Origin: JBHFEI01 sp041928815
GTDB lineage: Bacteria > Pseudomonadota > Alphaproteobacteria > Rhizobiales > Rhizobiaceae
DNA length: 44,446 nt
Direction: 5' to 3'
Assembly (NCBI RefSeq): GCF_041928815.1
Contig: NZ_JBHFEI010000022.1
Location: forward strand, 1-44,446
Shown here: positions 31,401-38,314 of the stretch, one piece after another
Layout of the letters: each line of letters opens with the position of its first letter
Position numbering within the stretch: position 1 is the first letter of the stretch
Notes under the pieces: generated by a model
Databases searched by the model: none
What the model was told of the DNA's origin: nothing
Seen by the model: only the letters and a program-made list of their open reading frames with translations
Made by a program: the position numbers and the translations under genes

Positions 31401-32004
31401 CAACGGCACCGGCAACGCGGCGGCGAACGACCTGACCGGCAATGCCGGCAAGAACACGCTGAAGGGCGGTGCCGGCAATGACAGGCTTTACGGCCTGTCC
31501 GGCGACGACAAGCTCCATGGCGAGGCCGGCAACGACAAGCTCTATGGCGGCAACGGCAACGACCTGCTGCGCGGCGGCGCCGGCAAGGACATCCTCGAAG
31601 GCCAGAAGGGCAATGACAAGCTCTATGGCGATGCCGGGGCCGACAAGCTGTATGGCGGGCTCGGTGCGGACCAGCTCTTCGGTGGCGCCGACAAGGATGT
31701 CTTCCTCTACAAGTCGGTGCGGGAATCGACGCTCAATCCCGTCGGGCAGGACATCATCTACGACTTCGCCATCGGCGACCGCGTCGACCTGAGGACGATC
31801 GACGCCAGCACCAAGATCGCCGGCAACCAGGCCTTCGCCTTCATCGGCACCGACGCCTTCACCAACACGGCCGGCGAACTGCGCTACGAGAAGCTCGACA
31901 GCGACACCTATGTCTATGGCGACGTCAACGGCGACGGCAAGGCGGATTTCGCCATCCGCTTCGACGATGCCCTCGATCTCGCACGCTCGTCCTTCTTCCT
32001 GTGA
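28474..32004 (+). CDS. Large RTX-type secreted protein with nidogen-like, Calx-beta and VWD domains
   Basis: A 1176-residue acidic protein without a Sec signal. Domains in order: a nidogen-like (NIDO) region at about 30-215 (NNNGGITFASPRGAFTPQSI, ITPFFADVDTRG, NAFQLVLTDLST); Calx-beta 1 at 235-360; a VWD-type domain at 375-545 (TTFGDPHLVTLDGLQYDFQA); Calx-beta 2 and 3 at 640-880; and RTX calcium-binding nonapeptides GGxGxDxLx from about 885 to 1080 (LYGGNGNDLLRGGAGKDILE). The C-terminal domain after the repeats ends ARSSFFL, as in substrates of type I secretion. It should be exported by a TolC-type channel and fold with calcium outside the cell. Start: AGGGAG 8 bases before the ATG. A role in adhesion or matrix building is inferred. 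Confidence 0.9.
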   Translation: MVSLINGLGGSAGFGENFLERNDDGSTSFIDVSSVFESGMNYFGQTYTGFYINNNGGITFASPRGAFTPQSIVSATANPEITPFFADVDTRGGPTTASPGGTSTGSNLVYWDLDAANNTVIITWDDVGYFGSHINRLNAFQLVLTDLSTQGGAAGDFRIEFRYEDVNWTTGDASSGSGGLGGTVARAGFSAGRGTPDSFFELPQSGDQDQILTLEATPGNTGTDGLWRFDVSAGGVRPVVSIESTTGSAREGTGVNQPFIFTVTRSGDATQALTVDYVVNSTGGPNGADPDDLVGGLPLTGGFRGGRITFEAGQREATIELLAVGDGAVESNESFVVTLTNISNPAVSFGQRQATATILNDDGLAPTIPETWRNTTTFGDPHLVTLDGLQYDFQAVGEFVFAESVAGAPLMVQIRTEAAGPAVSSTTALATAIGANRISYDVHTNTLLVNGAATTIDPSVGSIQVGEGRIYLSADGVYQVEYPDRQTALIFVDRGDFLDLNLALDPARAGQFRGLVGDFNGSTGNDFALRDGTVLGGTLTFETMYGNYANSWRISDSESLFTYGAGQSTGTFTNPAFPAQQVTLDQFPAALVAAAIAEAAAAGITNPSLQRAAALDFLLTGNSAYLTGPTIAPEPTTTTTASDAPVVAIVGVGATVFERGERDSGSTPFTVTFFRSDASAAADVTYVVENIDTDAADFENGVMPGGTVSFTAGQTEATVTINVAGDTIAEYNEAFRVRITNAPAGTLVAAPQVQLTIVNDDGVPPPRVAVSGPATVSEGTFNGTTQVVYTFTRTGDTTLETTLAVSVVGSGASPATGTDFAGGRLPTGTVTFAPGQTEQTFIVNVMADGRLEPDESFSLVLGAVTNGIVGSGPIETRIVNDDTVNETLFGTARADRLSGLAGNDTLYGFGGNDRLDGGTGADRMIGGAGNDTYIVDSRADKVIETARAGNDLVRASVTYKLGANVEDLILTGRGNINGTGNAAANDLTGNAGKNTLKGGAGNDRLYGLSGDDKLHGEAGNDKLYGGNGNDLLRGGAGKDILEGQKGNDKLYGDAGADKLYGGLGADQLFGGADKDVFLYKSVRESTLNPVGQDIIYDFAIGDRVDLRTIDASTKIAGNQAFAFIGTDAFTNTAGELRYEKLDSDTYVYGDVNGDGKADFAIRFDDALDLARSSFFL

Positions 32005-32005
32005 G

Positions 32006-32029
32006 GCGCTGCCGCCGAGGCGGCAGCGC
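32006..32029 (+). terminator. Hairpin after the RTX gene
   Basis: Perfect 11-bp stem GCGCTGCCGCC/GGCGGCAGCGC with a GA loop, starting 1 base after the stop codon. A short TTCGGC follows, not a T-run. It may end the transcript or protect the 3' end of the RTX mRNA. Confidence 0.65.
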
Positions 32030-32211
32030 TTCGGCGGCCCTCGCCATGACGATGCGACGGAAGAGCATCCCGGATGGTGCCCGCCATCACCCGGGATGGG
32101 TTTCGCGAAGGCATGCCTTGGCGGGAACGCGCGGCGGTTCGGGCCTGGAAACAACGACCTCGAGCGTACCGGCGAACCTCACGGATCGCGATACGGCGAG
32201 GGCATTTGCAA

Positions 32212-32231
32212 CCGAAGCGGGATCGCTTCGG
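32212..32231. repeat. Short hairpin related to the element at 6589-6610
   Basis: Arms CCGAAGCG and CGCTTCGG around GGAT, followed by CGTCGCA and GATCCGGC. It shares the inner hairpin of the 101-bp element at 6521-6621 but lacks the outer GAGCATTTCC ends. It is probably a relic or subtype of the same dispersed repeat family. Confidence 0.45.
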
Positions 32232-32268
32232 CGTCGCACGATCCGGCAAAAACAAGAAAGGGAGAACA

Positions 32269-32310
32269 CGAGAAGAGCCGGGAATGGCTCAGCATTCCCG
32301 GCTCTTCTCG
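32269..32310. terminator. Perfect 18-bp inverted repeat between convergent genes
   Basis: Arms CGAGAAGAGCCGGGAATG (32269-32286) and its exact complement (32293-32310) enclose GCTCAG. It lies between the RTX gene and the convergent dimethylformamidase-like gene. On the minus strand a T-rich stretch follows (TTTCTTGTTTTT, some 12 bases later). It should terminate transcripts from both sides. Confidence 0.8.
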
Positions 32311-32346
32311 TCGCGCTGGGCACGGGTTCCGAGGGCGCACCCCGGC

Positions 32347-34491
32347 TCAGCGGCCGCGCAGGTGATCGAGTGCGTTGTCGACGAGCCTTGCCATCGCATT
32401 GTCGAAGCCGTTCCAGGCGATCGCGCCTGCGACCGTCATCGAGCCGACGGAGAAGACGGCGCCCTTGCCGATGGTGAAATAGACGATGTCGCTGCGCACC
32501 AGCTCGGGCTGGGCATCGCCGCCCTGGTCCGGCAGGCCGACATTCTGCTCCTCGACCACATGGATGTATTCGCGGCCGACCCCGGTGGAACTCGCCAGGT
32601 GGATCGCATGCGGCGGGCTGCCGAGCGCGATGTCGTAGCGGTCGATCTCGTCGCCGACGGCGCCGCCGAGCACATAGCCGTAGTCGCCGACGATCTCGTC
32701 CTCGATGCCGGCAAAGAGCGTGGCGCCGATCCCTTCCCGGCTCTCCGGCCGCCGGCGGTAGCCGCAGCCCTTCGACCAGCCCTCGGCGCAGAAGCCGATG
32801 CCGACGAAGCCATGCGGGCCGAGACCGCGGTTCTTCCAGATGCCGCCCTGCTCGTTGCTGTAGACATGGCCGCGCTCGCCCGCCGGCGCATCCCAGCAGC
32901 GGGTGCCGGAATTGTCGCGGCGCACCTCGATCAGCCAGGGGCGTGCCGGATCGCGCGAGGTGACCCAGTAGAAGCCGTTGCCGCCGAGATACATCAGATG
33001 GCCGCCGTCGCGCAGATAGCCGTCGAGGATGCCGCGCCCGTGCCGCGTCCAGTATTCCGGATGGGAGCCGGTGATCACCACCTTGTAGCGGTCGAGCAGC
33101 GCGCGCCCCTCCCGCTCGAGATCCTCGTCGGTCGCGACATGATAGGGTTCACCCCGGCGCTCCAGCCATTCGATGGCGTAGAGATCGACCGGGAAATGGC
33201 GGTACGAGCCGGTCAGCCAGTTCGGAAAGCCGGGCCGTACCTGAATGATCGGCCTCCGGCGCGAGGAGTAGCGGCAGACGCTTCCGTCCGTATGCGTGTC
33301 GTAGCAGGATCGGCCAAGCTCCGGATGCTGAGACAGGTAGATGTCGTCGGCATGGGGGCGCTGCTCGTGTTCCATGACGGTGGAGAAGTCGAGCTTGGCA
33401 AGCTGCTCGTTGGCATAGGCGAGATAGGTGTTGGTCGGCAGCAGGAACAGCGTATCGACCGTCTCGTCCCTGCGGCCCATGACGAAGAGCGGCCAGTGCT
33501 CGACGCTTTCGTCCGCTTCGAGCCGCACGGCATAGACGCCGCTCGGCAGGTCGCCCGGCAGGTCGAAGACGAGATCGTAGTCCCACCCGGCATCGACCAT
33601 GTCGTCCTCATGGAACTGCAGCGCGCCGTACTCCCCGGGGGTTTCGATGAAGGAATCGCTGTGGCCGTCCCAGCCATGGCCGGTGACGGCGCGCTCGACG
33701 CCGTTGACGAGGCGGCCGTCGGGAAAGCCGCCGGCGCTCTTCAGCACCGTGCTGGCAAAGTCCTGCTCCGCCACCCACGATGCATCCGCAGCCGGGCCCT
33801 CGCCCCGGCGCAGGGCTGCGATGCTATCCGCGTCGAGAGGCCGCCAGTAGAGAACCGGCCGTTCGATCTTGCCGTTGTAGGGATCGACCGGCGCGCCGAT
33901 CGCGTCCATCGACCGGGCGGCGAGGAGCAGCCGTTCCGGGGCGGCAAGGGCGGCGACCGCGCCGTCCGCCGTCGCGCTCGTTTCGGCAACGAGGCCGCCG
34001 GCCTCCGCCACATCGAGCGTCAGGCGCGTTCCGTCGACGGTGAGCGCGACTGAATACCACCGCCGCGCGATCACGACGGCCGGACAGTGCGCCACCGTCC
34101 TTCCCTCCGCCTCGATGGAGAACCTGCCGCCGTCAAGGACGAGGGCGAGCGCCCCGTCGGCAAGGGACCAGACCACCTGCTTGCTCTTCCCGGCGGGCAC
34201 GGTCGGCCAGATCCAGGCATGCAGGCTCAGGCCGGACAAGGGCGCGGGTGCCGCCGGCAGCGGCAGATCCGCAAACGAACCGACGACCGTCTCCTGCCAG
34301 CGGCCCTCGAGCACGCGGTCGAGCACGTCCGCCCGCTCGACACTGCCGACCGTCGATTCGCCTTGCGCCCCCGGCCCCGTCACAAGCCGCTCCAGCACGG
34401 CACGATAGCGCGCCTTGCGCGTGCTCACCGCCATGCGCACCGTGTCCCCCGGCCGCACCGACCATTCCTCGAAATATCCCAGCAGATCCAT
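32347..34491 (-). CDS. N,N-dimethylformamidase large-subunit-like protein
   Basis: A 714-residue protein. The N-terminal 280 residues contain a LamG/concanavalin-like region (LSLHAWIWPTVPAGKSKQVV, LALVLDGGRFSIEAEGRTVA). The C-terminal 430 residues match the large (beta) subunit of N,N-dimethylformamidase: FDLPGDLPSGVYAVRLEADE, LFLLPTNTYLAYANEQLAKL, VYSNEQGGIWKNRGLGPHGF and GSHPEYWTRHGRGILDGYL. That enzyme hydrolyses dimethylformamide to formate and dimethylamine using a mononuclear iron. No small-subunit gene lies next to it, so the real substrate may be another amide. I set the start at MDLLGYFEEW (34491); the open frame runs 195 bases further, into the tRNA remnant, without coding character. 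Confidence 0.82.
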   Translation of the reverse strand: MDLLGYFEEWSVRPGDTVRMAVSTRKARYRAVLERLVTGPGAQGESTVGSVERADVLDRVLEGRWQETVVGSFADLPLPAAPAPLSGLSLHAWIWPTVPAGKSKQVVWSLADGALALVLDGGRFSIEAEGRTVAHCPAVVIARRWYSVALTVDGTRLTLDVAEAGGLVAETSATADGAVAALAAPERLLLAARSMDAIGAPVDPYNGKIERPVLYWRPLDADSIAALRRGEGPAADASWVAEQDFASTVLKSAGGFPDGRLVNGVERAVTGHGWDGHSDSFIETPGEYGALQFHEDDMVDAGWDYDLVFDLPGDLPSGVYAVRLEADESVEHWPLFVMGRRDETVDTLFLLPTNTYLAYANEQLAKLDFSTVMEHEQRPHADDIYLSQHPELGRSCYDTHTDGSVCRYSSRRRPIIQVRPGFPNWLTGSYRHFPVDLYAIEWLERRGEPYHVATDEDLEREGRALLDRYKVVITGSHPEYWTRHGRGILDGYLRDGGHLMYLGGNGFYWVTSRDPARPWLIEVRRDNSGTRCWDAPAGERGHVYSNEQGGIWKNRGLGPHGFVGIGFCAEGWSKGCGYRRRPESREGIGATLFAGIEDEIVGDYGYVLGGAVGDEIDRYDIALGSPPHAIHLASSTGVGREYIHVVEEQNVGLPDQGGDAQPELVRSDIVYFTIGKGAVFSVGSMTVAGAIAWNGFDNAMARLVDNALDHLRGR

Positions 34492-34626
34492 CCTGACGCC
34501 CTCTCCGATTGTCCGGAAGAACGCTAGGACAGCGGAGCCCGCCCCCGCCAGCCTTGTCGGCACAGGAAAAATCTGAGGCAAGATTTGTTGCGGCGAGAGG
34601 CAAAACAGGAGAAGATTAATGGTTTT

Positions 34627-34677
34627 TGGTAGCGGGAGAGGGACTCGAACCCCCGACACGCGGATTATGATTCCGCT
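34627..34677 (-). pseudogene. Displaced 3' part of a tRNA(CAU) gene; attL of the integrated element
   Basis: On the minus strand this stretch gives an anticodon arm with stem GCGGA/TCCGC and loop ATCATAA (anticodon CAU, U33 present), a short variable region, a T-arm with loop TTCGAGT, the acceptor strand TCCCGCT, discriminator A and encoded CCA. There is no D-arm or 5' acceptor strand: bases from 34678 are AT-rich and unrelated. This is the pattern left when a phage integrates into the 3' half of a tRNA gene and restores it at the other end. The tRNA is elongator Met or Ile2; both have CAU anticodons. Confidence 0.85.
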
Positions 34678-34751
34678 AATAAACATTGATTTTATTATAT
34701 TATTGCAGAATACGTTACATTAATGTTGCATGTAATTGACAGTACCTTATG

Positions 34752-35891
34752 TCAACTTGTTGAAAGCAGTCGATTTTCGATCGCCAGCACAGCTGATGCA
34801 TCATCGTCTTCGTCAGGAAAAAGTTTTCCGTATGTGTCGAAGGTCATCTGAATCGAGCTGTGCCCCATTAGCACCTGGATCCGCTTTGGCTTCATTCCTT
34901 GTTCGATAAACAGAGAGGCGGCCGCGTGTCTGAGAGCATGCAGGCTGTACTTGGCATCCATGACGGGATCGCCGTTCTGGTCAACCTCCTTCGTTTTCAC
35001 GCTTACGCCGGCTGCGATCTGGATTGGCCAGAAGATCCGAGAAAGAAGGTTTCCATGGTTCTCGACATTTCCCGCGCCCGTCGGGAAAACGAGGTTCAAT
35101 TCTCCCTTTGGACATTGCGGCTTCCAAGCTTTCAGTAGAGCGACGACAGAAGGCGCAATCGGAATGTCGCGCGTCCCTGCCGCTGACTTCGGAAAGCTGA
35201 TATTGTTGTATTTGTCGGCACGCCGCTTCACGTGGATAACCGCAGCATCAAGGTCAACGTCATCCCATGACAGACCCCGCAACTCCGATGCGCGCATTCC
35301 AGTAAATGCGGCGGTCCATATTAGCGGCTTATGTTGCTCCGGTGTCGCCTTCAAGATCGCCGAGAGTTCGGCCTTCGTCGGCATCTCGATCTTCTTCACA
35401 TCCCGCTTATTTGTCCGCATCTTGACGGTTTTGACGGGATTTATTGCTGAATATCCATGCCGCTGCGCTTCCGCGAAGATGCTGGATAGCGAGCTGAGCA
35501 CCTTCTTAACCATCGCCTTCGACAGGGTCTTGGCGAGGTCGTCGGCAAATTTTTGAACTGCGGGCCCGTTCAGCCGCGATAGCTTCTGTGCGCCAAGCAT
35601 CGGTTTTATGTGAAGGTCCGAGTGCTGTCGGTACTGATCGAGCGTCGAACGCTCCAGCCCTTCATTCGTAGCGCGCTCGATCCAGAGCTTGCAGGCCTCA
35701 TTGACAGTCACTGACTGACTGTCCGCAACATGGGTGCCCTGCCCCACTTCGTGACGTGCCTTTGACAGGAACGCGTCGGCATCCTTCTTGAGCCCAAATT
35801 GCTTGGACCGCCGCGCACCTGAACCATCGCGATAGTCGCACTGCCAAACTGACTTGCCGGATGGAAGGGTTCGCTTGCGGATCGTGGCCAT
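34752..35891 (-). CDS. Phage tyrosine integrase
   Basis: A 379-residue site-specific recombinase. The N-terminus has an AP2-like arm-binding domain (MATIRKRTLPSGKSVWQCDY), then a SAM-like core-binding domain (about 60-160), then the catalytic domain. The catalytic residues are Arg in FTGMRASELRGLSWDDVDLD, His-x-x-Arg in LHALRHAAASLF, His in LMGHSSIQMTFDTYGKLF, and Tyr of that last segment. The start at 35891 gives the usual N-terminus; an in-frame ATG at 35912 adds seven residues. The gene ends about 75 bp from the tRNA remnant, as expected for an enzyme that integrates at that site. The AT-rich stretch between them (34678-34751) would be the arm region of attP. Confidence 0.95.
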   Translation of the reverse strand: MATIRKRTLPSGKSVWQCDYRDGSGARRSKQFGLKKDADAFLSKARHEVGQGTHVADSQSVTVNEACKLWIERATNEGLERSTLDQYRQHSDLHIKPMLGAQKLSRLNGPAVQKFADDLAKTLSKAMVKKVLSSLSSIFAEAQRHGYSAINPVKTVKMRTNKRDVKKIEMPTKAELSAILKATPEQHKPLIWTAAFTGMRASELRGLSWDDVDLDAAVIHVKRRADKYNNISFPKSAAGTRDIPIAPSVVALLKAWKPQCPKGELNLVFPTGAGNVENHGNLLSRIFWPIQIAAGVSVKTKEVDQNGDPVMDAKYSLHALRHAAASLFIEQGMKPKRIQVLMGHSSIQMTFDTYGKLFPDEDDDASAVLAIENRLLSTS

Positions 35892-35945
35892 ACCAAACGG
35901 TATCCGACACACGGAAATTTTGCAACACGCGTAATGTGTCGCAAT

Positions 35946-35991
35946 AATATTGACTTTTTTGTTAAAAAGGCATAATATTCCAAAATGGAAT
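35946..35991 (+). promoter_or_regulatory. Early promoter 1 of the element, with operator
   Basis: A -35 TTGACT (35950-35955), a 17-bp spacer and -10 TAATAT (35973-35978). The -10 overlaps the start of an inverted repeat ATTCCA-AAA-TGGAAT (35977-35991). The 22 bases 35946-35967 are identical to the stretch that starts at 38574. It faces the excisionase-like gene and diverges from the integrase. Confidence 0.75.
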
Positions 35992-36049
35992 TTAACACAA
36001 ATTCCGAAAACCCGTCAAGCCAATTTTTCATTTTCTTTTGGAGGATCGA

Positions 36050-36265
36050 TTGAACCACGCGAACGACAATGCCCTGGCCGACGACATACTTAAGGGAGCG
36101 GAGGAAATCGCGCGCTTCCTCGGCATGGACCGTCGTGCCATCTACTTCGCCGTTTCCAAAGGACGCCTGCCGACTTTCCGCATCGGGACAAGCGTGTTTG
36201 CCCGCAAGTCCACGCTGTCCGCCTGGATCGTGCAGCAAGAATCCGCCGCCACGCGGACCGCATAA
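36050..36265 (+). CDS. Excisionase-like helix-turn-helix protein
   Basis: A 71-residue protein of the MerR/excisionase DNA-binding type: EIARFLGMDRRAIYFAVSKG as helix-turn-helix, then RLPTFRIGTSVFARKSTLSA as wing and following helix. Such proteins bend DNA at attachment sites and direct the integrase toward excision, and many also regulate transcription. I chose TTG at 36050 because GGAGG (36040-36044) lies 5 bases upstream; the in-frame TTG at 36038 would place that site inside the gene. It is the first gene after early promoter 1 and is divergent from the integrase, the usual layout. Confidence 0.85.
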   Translation: MNHANDNALADDILKGAEEIARFLGMDRRAIYFAVSKGRLPTFRIGTSVFARKSTLSAWIVQQESAATRTA

Positions 36266-36341
36266 CCCCCACAATCCCACATCAACCACGTCGCCGGCCA
36301 TGCCGGCGGCTGCGCAGCCCCCCCATCTTAGGAGAATGACG

Positions 36342-36740
36342 TTGCCACAAAGGCATCCATCTGCAGCGGCTCCTGCCGCTCCGGACGAACGCGTCCGTCC
36401 TTATCTGAACTACCTGTATGCGGCGGCTATGACCGGCAAGCCGTCATCGGCACAGATCGCCATATCCGCAGCTATTGCAGGCGCCCACTTCGAGAAGGGC
36501 GCCGCCTGCTTCACATATGCGCAACTTGCAGCCCGCGCCTCCTGCACCAAGCGCAATGCCATTCGCTGCATCGGCCGGCTCTTGGCGGCTGGCGCGATCC
36601 GACTTGTCGGTGTCGGAGAGAAGGGTGGTAACGTGTACGAACCCGCACTCGAACTTGGCGAGCGTCATCATGCCGCCTGGACCGCCTGGAAGACCGAATG
36701 GCGGGAGGGTGCGCGGCGTGAGTTCCCGTCGATCGTTTAA
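36342..36740 (+). CDS. Winged-helix-type phage protein, probably replication or regulation
   Basis: A 132-residue protein. The central part has a helix-turn-helix look: CFTYAQLAARASCTKRNAIR followed by CIGRLLAAGAIRLVGVGEKG, with an N-x-Y-E-P strand after it. It resembles N-terminal domains of phage replication initiators and plasmid Rep-like proteins, but I cannot name a family. TTG at 36342 has AGGAG 7 bases upstream; an ATG at 36336, two codons earlier, would have the site only one base away. The 3' end overlaps the next gene by 23 bases, so the two are coupled. Confidence 0.7.
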   Translation: MPQRHPSAAAPAAPDERVRPYLNYLYAAAMTGKPSSAQIAISAAIAGAHFEKGAACFTYAQLAARASCTKRNAIRCIGRLLAAGAIRLVGVGEKGGNVYEPALELGERHHAAWTAWKTEWREGARREFPSIV

Positions 36741-37623
36741 GCGGAAGGGGGCGAAGCGGCCACGTCCTTATGCTCACGAGAAGCTGGCCTTCGCCCAGGA
36801 TCTCGAATCCGACCCAACACTGTCCAGTGTCCAGAAGGGCCTGATCGGCACGATCGCCAAGAACTTCGACAACCAGAAAGGCAGTTCGGCATGCTCGCTA
36901 ACGTTCATGGCGAACGCGACGGGCACCACCAAGAAGGTTGTCAGCAAGTATCTGCCCGCGATCGTGCGCAGCGGCCGCGTGTCCATTCTGCAGAAAGGTG
37001 CCGGCACAGCGCCGACGCTCTGGGACGTGTTCTGGTGGTTTCGGGGCTCCGGATGGGTGCGTGCCGCCAATGGCGGAAAGCCGATTTTGGACTGCCGAGA
37101 CCTAACATCGGAGTCCCCCAGAACGTCACCTCTAGCGTCCCCCAAAATGTCACCTCAGAAGGGTGACGCCCTGGGGGACGCTAAGGTTGCTAGCGTCCCC
37201 CAGGTGGGGGACCAAACCCTTTTATTCCCCTTAGGGGAAATAAAAGGAACACACGCACCCGCGCCCGGGCACGGCCTTGCGGCCGGCCCGGCGCAGTGCG
37301 GTGTTCAGAAAGTCTTGTCTATGGTGATCGTCGCTGCGGAGGTCGCGACTGCCGATGGCGATACAACACTGACCGTCATATTGCGTGACGTCAGCGACGG
37401 CATCGAGCATGAGGACAATTTCATAATTGAGAGCGCCAGCGAGCGGCGGCAGGTCGAGGGGCAGCGGCGGTTCGAGGCTCTGCGCCATGCTGCTGACATC
37501 GACGATATCGATGACGCCAGTGATCTCATAGGTCTCAAGCTCGATGTCCTCGACGGCATCGATTTTACTTATCTGCCCGCGCATGAAGTAGCACGGCGCG
37601 CCTATCTTCCTTCAGCAGCTTAG
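36718..37623 (+). CDS. Probable phage replication protein (O-like) with internal iterons
   Basis: A 301-residue protein started by GTG with GGGAGGG 8 bases upstream (36703-36709). The N-terminal 125 residues look like a winged helix: HEKLAFAQDLESDPTLSSVQ, KGLIGTIAKNFDNQKGSSAC, then NATGTTKKVVSKYLPAIVRS. A Ser/Pro/Lys-rich linker follows (LTSESPRTSPLASPKMSPQK), encoded by the iteron cluster. The C-terminal domain (LSMVIVAAEVATADGDTTLT, and FEALRHAADIDDIDDASDL) is acidic and unknown. A DNA-binding N-terminus, an iteron-bearing linker and a second domain recall lambda O, whose gene carries the origin. The function is inferred from that layout. Confidence 0.7.
   Translation: MSSRRSFKRKGAKRPRPYAHEKLAFAQDLESDPTLSSVQKGLIGTIAKNFDNQKGSSACSLTFMANATGTTKKVVSKYLPAIVRSGRVSILQKGAGTAPTLWDVFWWFRGSGWVRAANGGKPILDCRDLTSESPRTSPLASPKMSPQKGDALGDAKVASVPQVGDQTLLFPLGEIKGTHAPAPGHGLAAGPAQCGVQKVLSMVIVAAEVATADGDTTLTVILRDVSDGIEHEDNFIIESASERRQVEGQRRFEALRHAADIDDIDDASDLIGLKLDVLDGIDFTYLPAHEVARRAYLPSAA
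37113..37247. repeat. Iteron-like cluster and hairpin, candidate replication origin
   Basis: GTCCCCCAGAACGTCACCTC (37113-37132) is repeated with two changes at 37137-37156, a 24-bp period. A third copy lies inverted at 37161-37179 (core TGACGCCCTGGGGGAC). A fourth is a palindrome, GTCCCCCAGGTGGGGGAC (37195-37212). An AT-rich hairpin follows with arms CCTTTTATTCCCC and GGGGAAATAAAAGG (37218-37247). The cluster lies inside the replication-like gene, in its linker region, as in lambdoid phages. Confidence 0.6.
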
Positions 37624-37631
37624 GGAACCCT

Positions 37632-37856
37632 ATGTCCACCATCGACCCCAATCGCCCCTACAAAGGCCGCCGCTTATCCTGGCAAGAGTTCACCCGCTTG
37701 ACAGGGCGGCCCGCGCCAGTGGCGGGGAATGACAACGAAAAACCCGGCGCCGGGAGGACTGCGCCGGGTGAAGGGGATGCTGACAATCAGTGCCGCCGAA
37801 CGATCTTCAGCACAGCTACTGATAAATGTGCATCATCAACCATTGTTCCATCATGA
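37632..37856 (+). CDS. Small phage protein of unknown function
   Basis: A 74-residue open frame with AGGGA 5 bases before the ATG, 8 bp after the previous stop. Residues 1-38 (MSTIDPNRPYKGRRLSWQEF, then TRLTGRPAPVAGNDN) look like genuine rhizobial phage protein, including the frequent ANDN-type ending. The last 30 residues are encoded by sequence that also forms the terminator of the convergent gene and are probably a poorly conserved tail. I recognise no family. Confidence 0.55.
   Translation: MSTIDPNRPYKGRRLSWQEFTRLTGRPAPVAGNDNEKPGAGRTAPGEGDADNQCRRTIFSTATDKCASSTIVPS
37737..37769 (-). terminator. Intrinsic terminator of the PNPOx-like gene
   Basis: Stem ACCCGGCGC (37742-37750) with GCGCCGGGT (37761-37769), a 10-base loop, and on the minus strand a TTTTT run directly after the stem. 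It ends the minus-strand transcript from 37889-38314 and overlaps the end of the convergent small gene. Confidence 0.75.
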
Positions 37857-37888
37857 GGAGAGGAGTGCGGCTGGTCCCGCATCGCGGT

Positions 37889-38314
37889 TCAAAAGTGGAT
37901 CTCGACCAGTTCCGGGGGCTCCTTGTTGAAATCGGAATATCGAAGCCAACGCGGCGTTGCTTTGAACATCACTGCTCCCCGCTCGAGGAACTCCCTTTCG
38001 GCGGGAACGCAATTGAGATGAGCTTCCTGATATTGTGCAATATCTACGGCAGGAACTCTTGTTGCCTCACCCTCGTACTGAACCGTGATGTTGTCGTCCC
38101 ATCCTACCACGAACGCGACGCTCGAGCGCTCCGCAAGATTGGAAAATTTCCGTGTGTCCTTGAAAGTGTCGAATACGATCTCAAAATCATCGCGCACAGA
38201 GAAGTCAATCGCAGCGGCCGCGGGCGTTCCGTTGCGATGGCATGTGGCAATGACCGCTAATGTGTGCTTCCTCAGAAATTCAAGGATCATATGCTTCGTG
38301 TGATCTTCGTCCAT
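37889..38314 (-). CDS. Pyridoxamine 5'-phosphate oxidase-like flavin-binding protein (cargo gene)
   Basis: A 141-residue split-barrel protein. Marks are LEFLRKHTLAVIATCHRNGT, PAAAAIDFSVRDDFEIVFDT, FKDTRKFSNLAERSSVAFVV and VQYEGEATRVPAVDIAQYQE, which are the FMN-binding strands of the PNPOx/general stress protein 26 group. These proteins bind FMN, F420 or heme and reduce small molecules. I chose the ATG at 38314 because AGGAG lies 7 bases upstream. It is a single minus-strand gene with its own terminator between plus-strand phage genes. That is the usual arrangement of a moron, a gene expressed from the prophage to benefit the host. Its substrate is unknown. Confidence 0.85.
   Translation of the reverse strand: MDEDHTKHMILEFLRKHTLAVIATCHRNGTPAAAAIDFSVRDDFEIVFDTFKDTRKFSNLAERSSVAFVVGWDDNITVQYEGEATRVPAVDIAQYQEAHLNCVPAEREFLERGAVMFKATPRWLRYSDFNKEPPELVEIHF

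Noticed and set aside
34678..34751. Could the 5' half of the tRNA be present in the AT-rich stretch
   Set aside because: No D-arm or acceptor complement (AGCGGGA) is found; the stretch fits phage attachment arm DNA.
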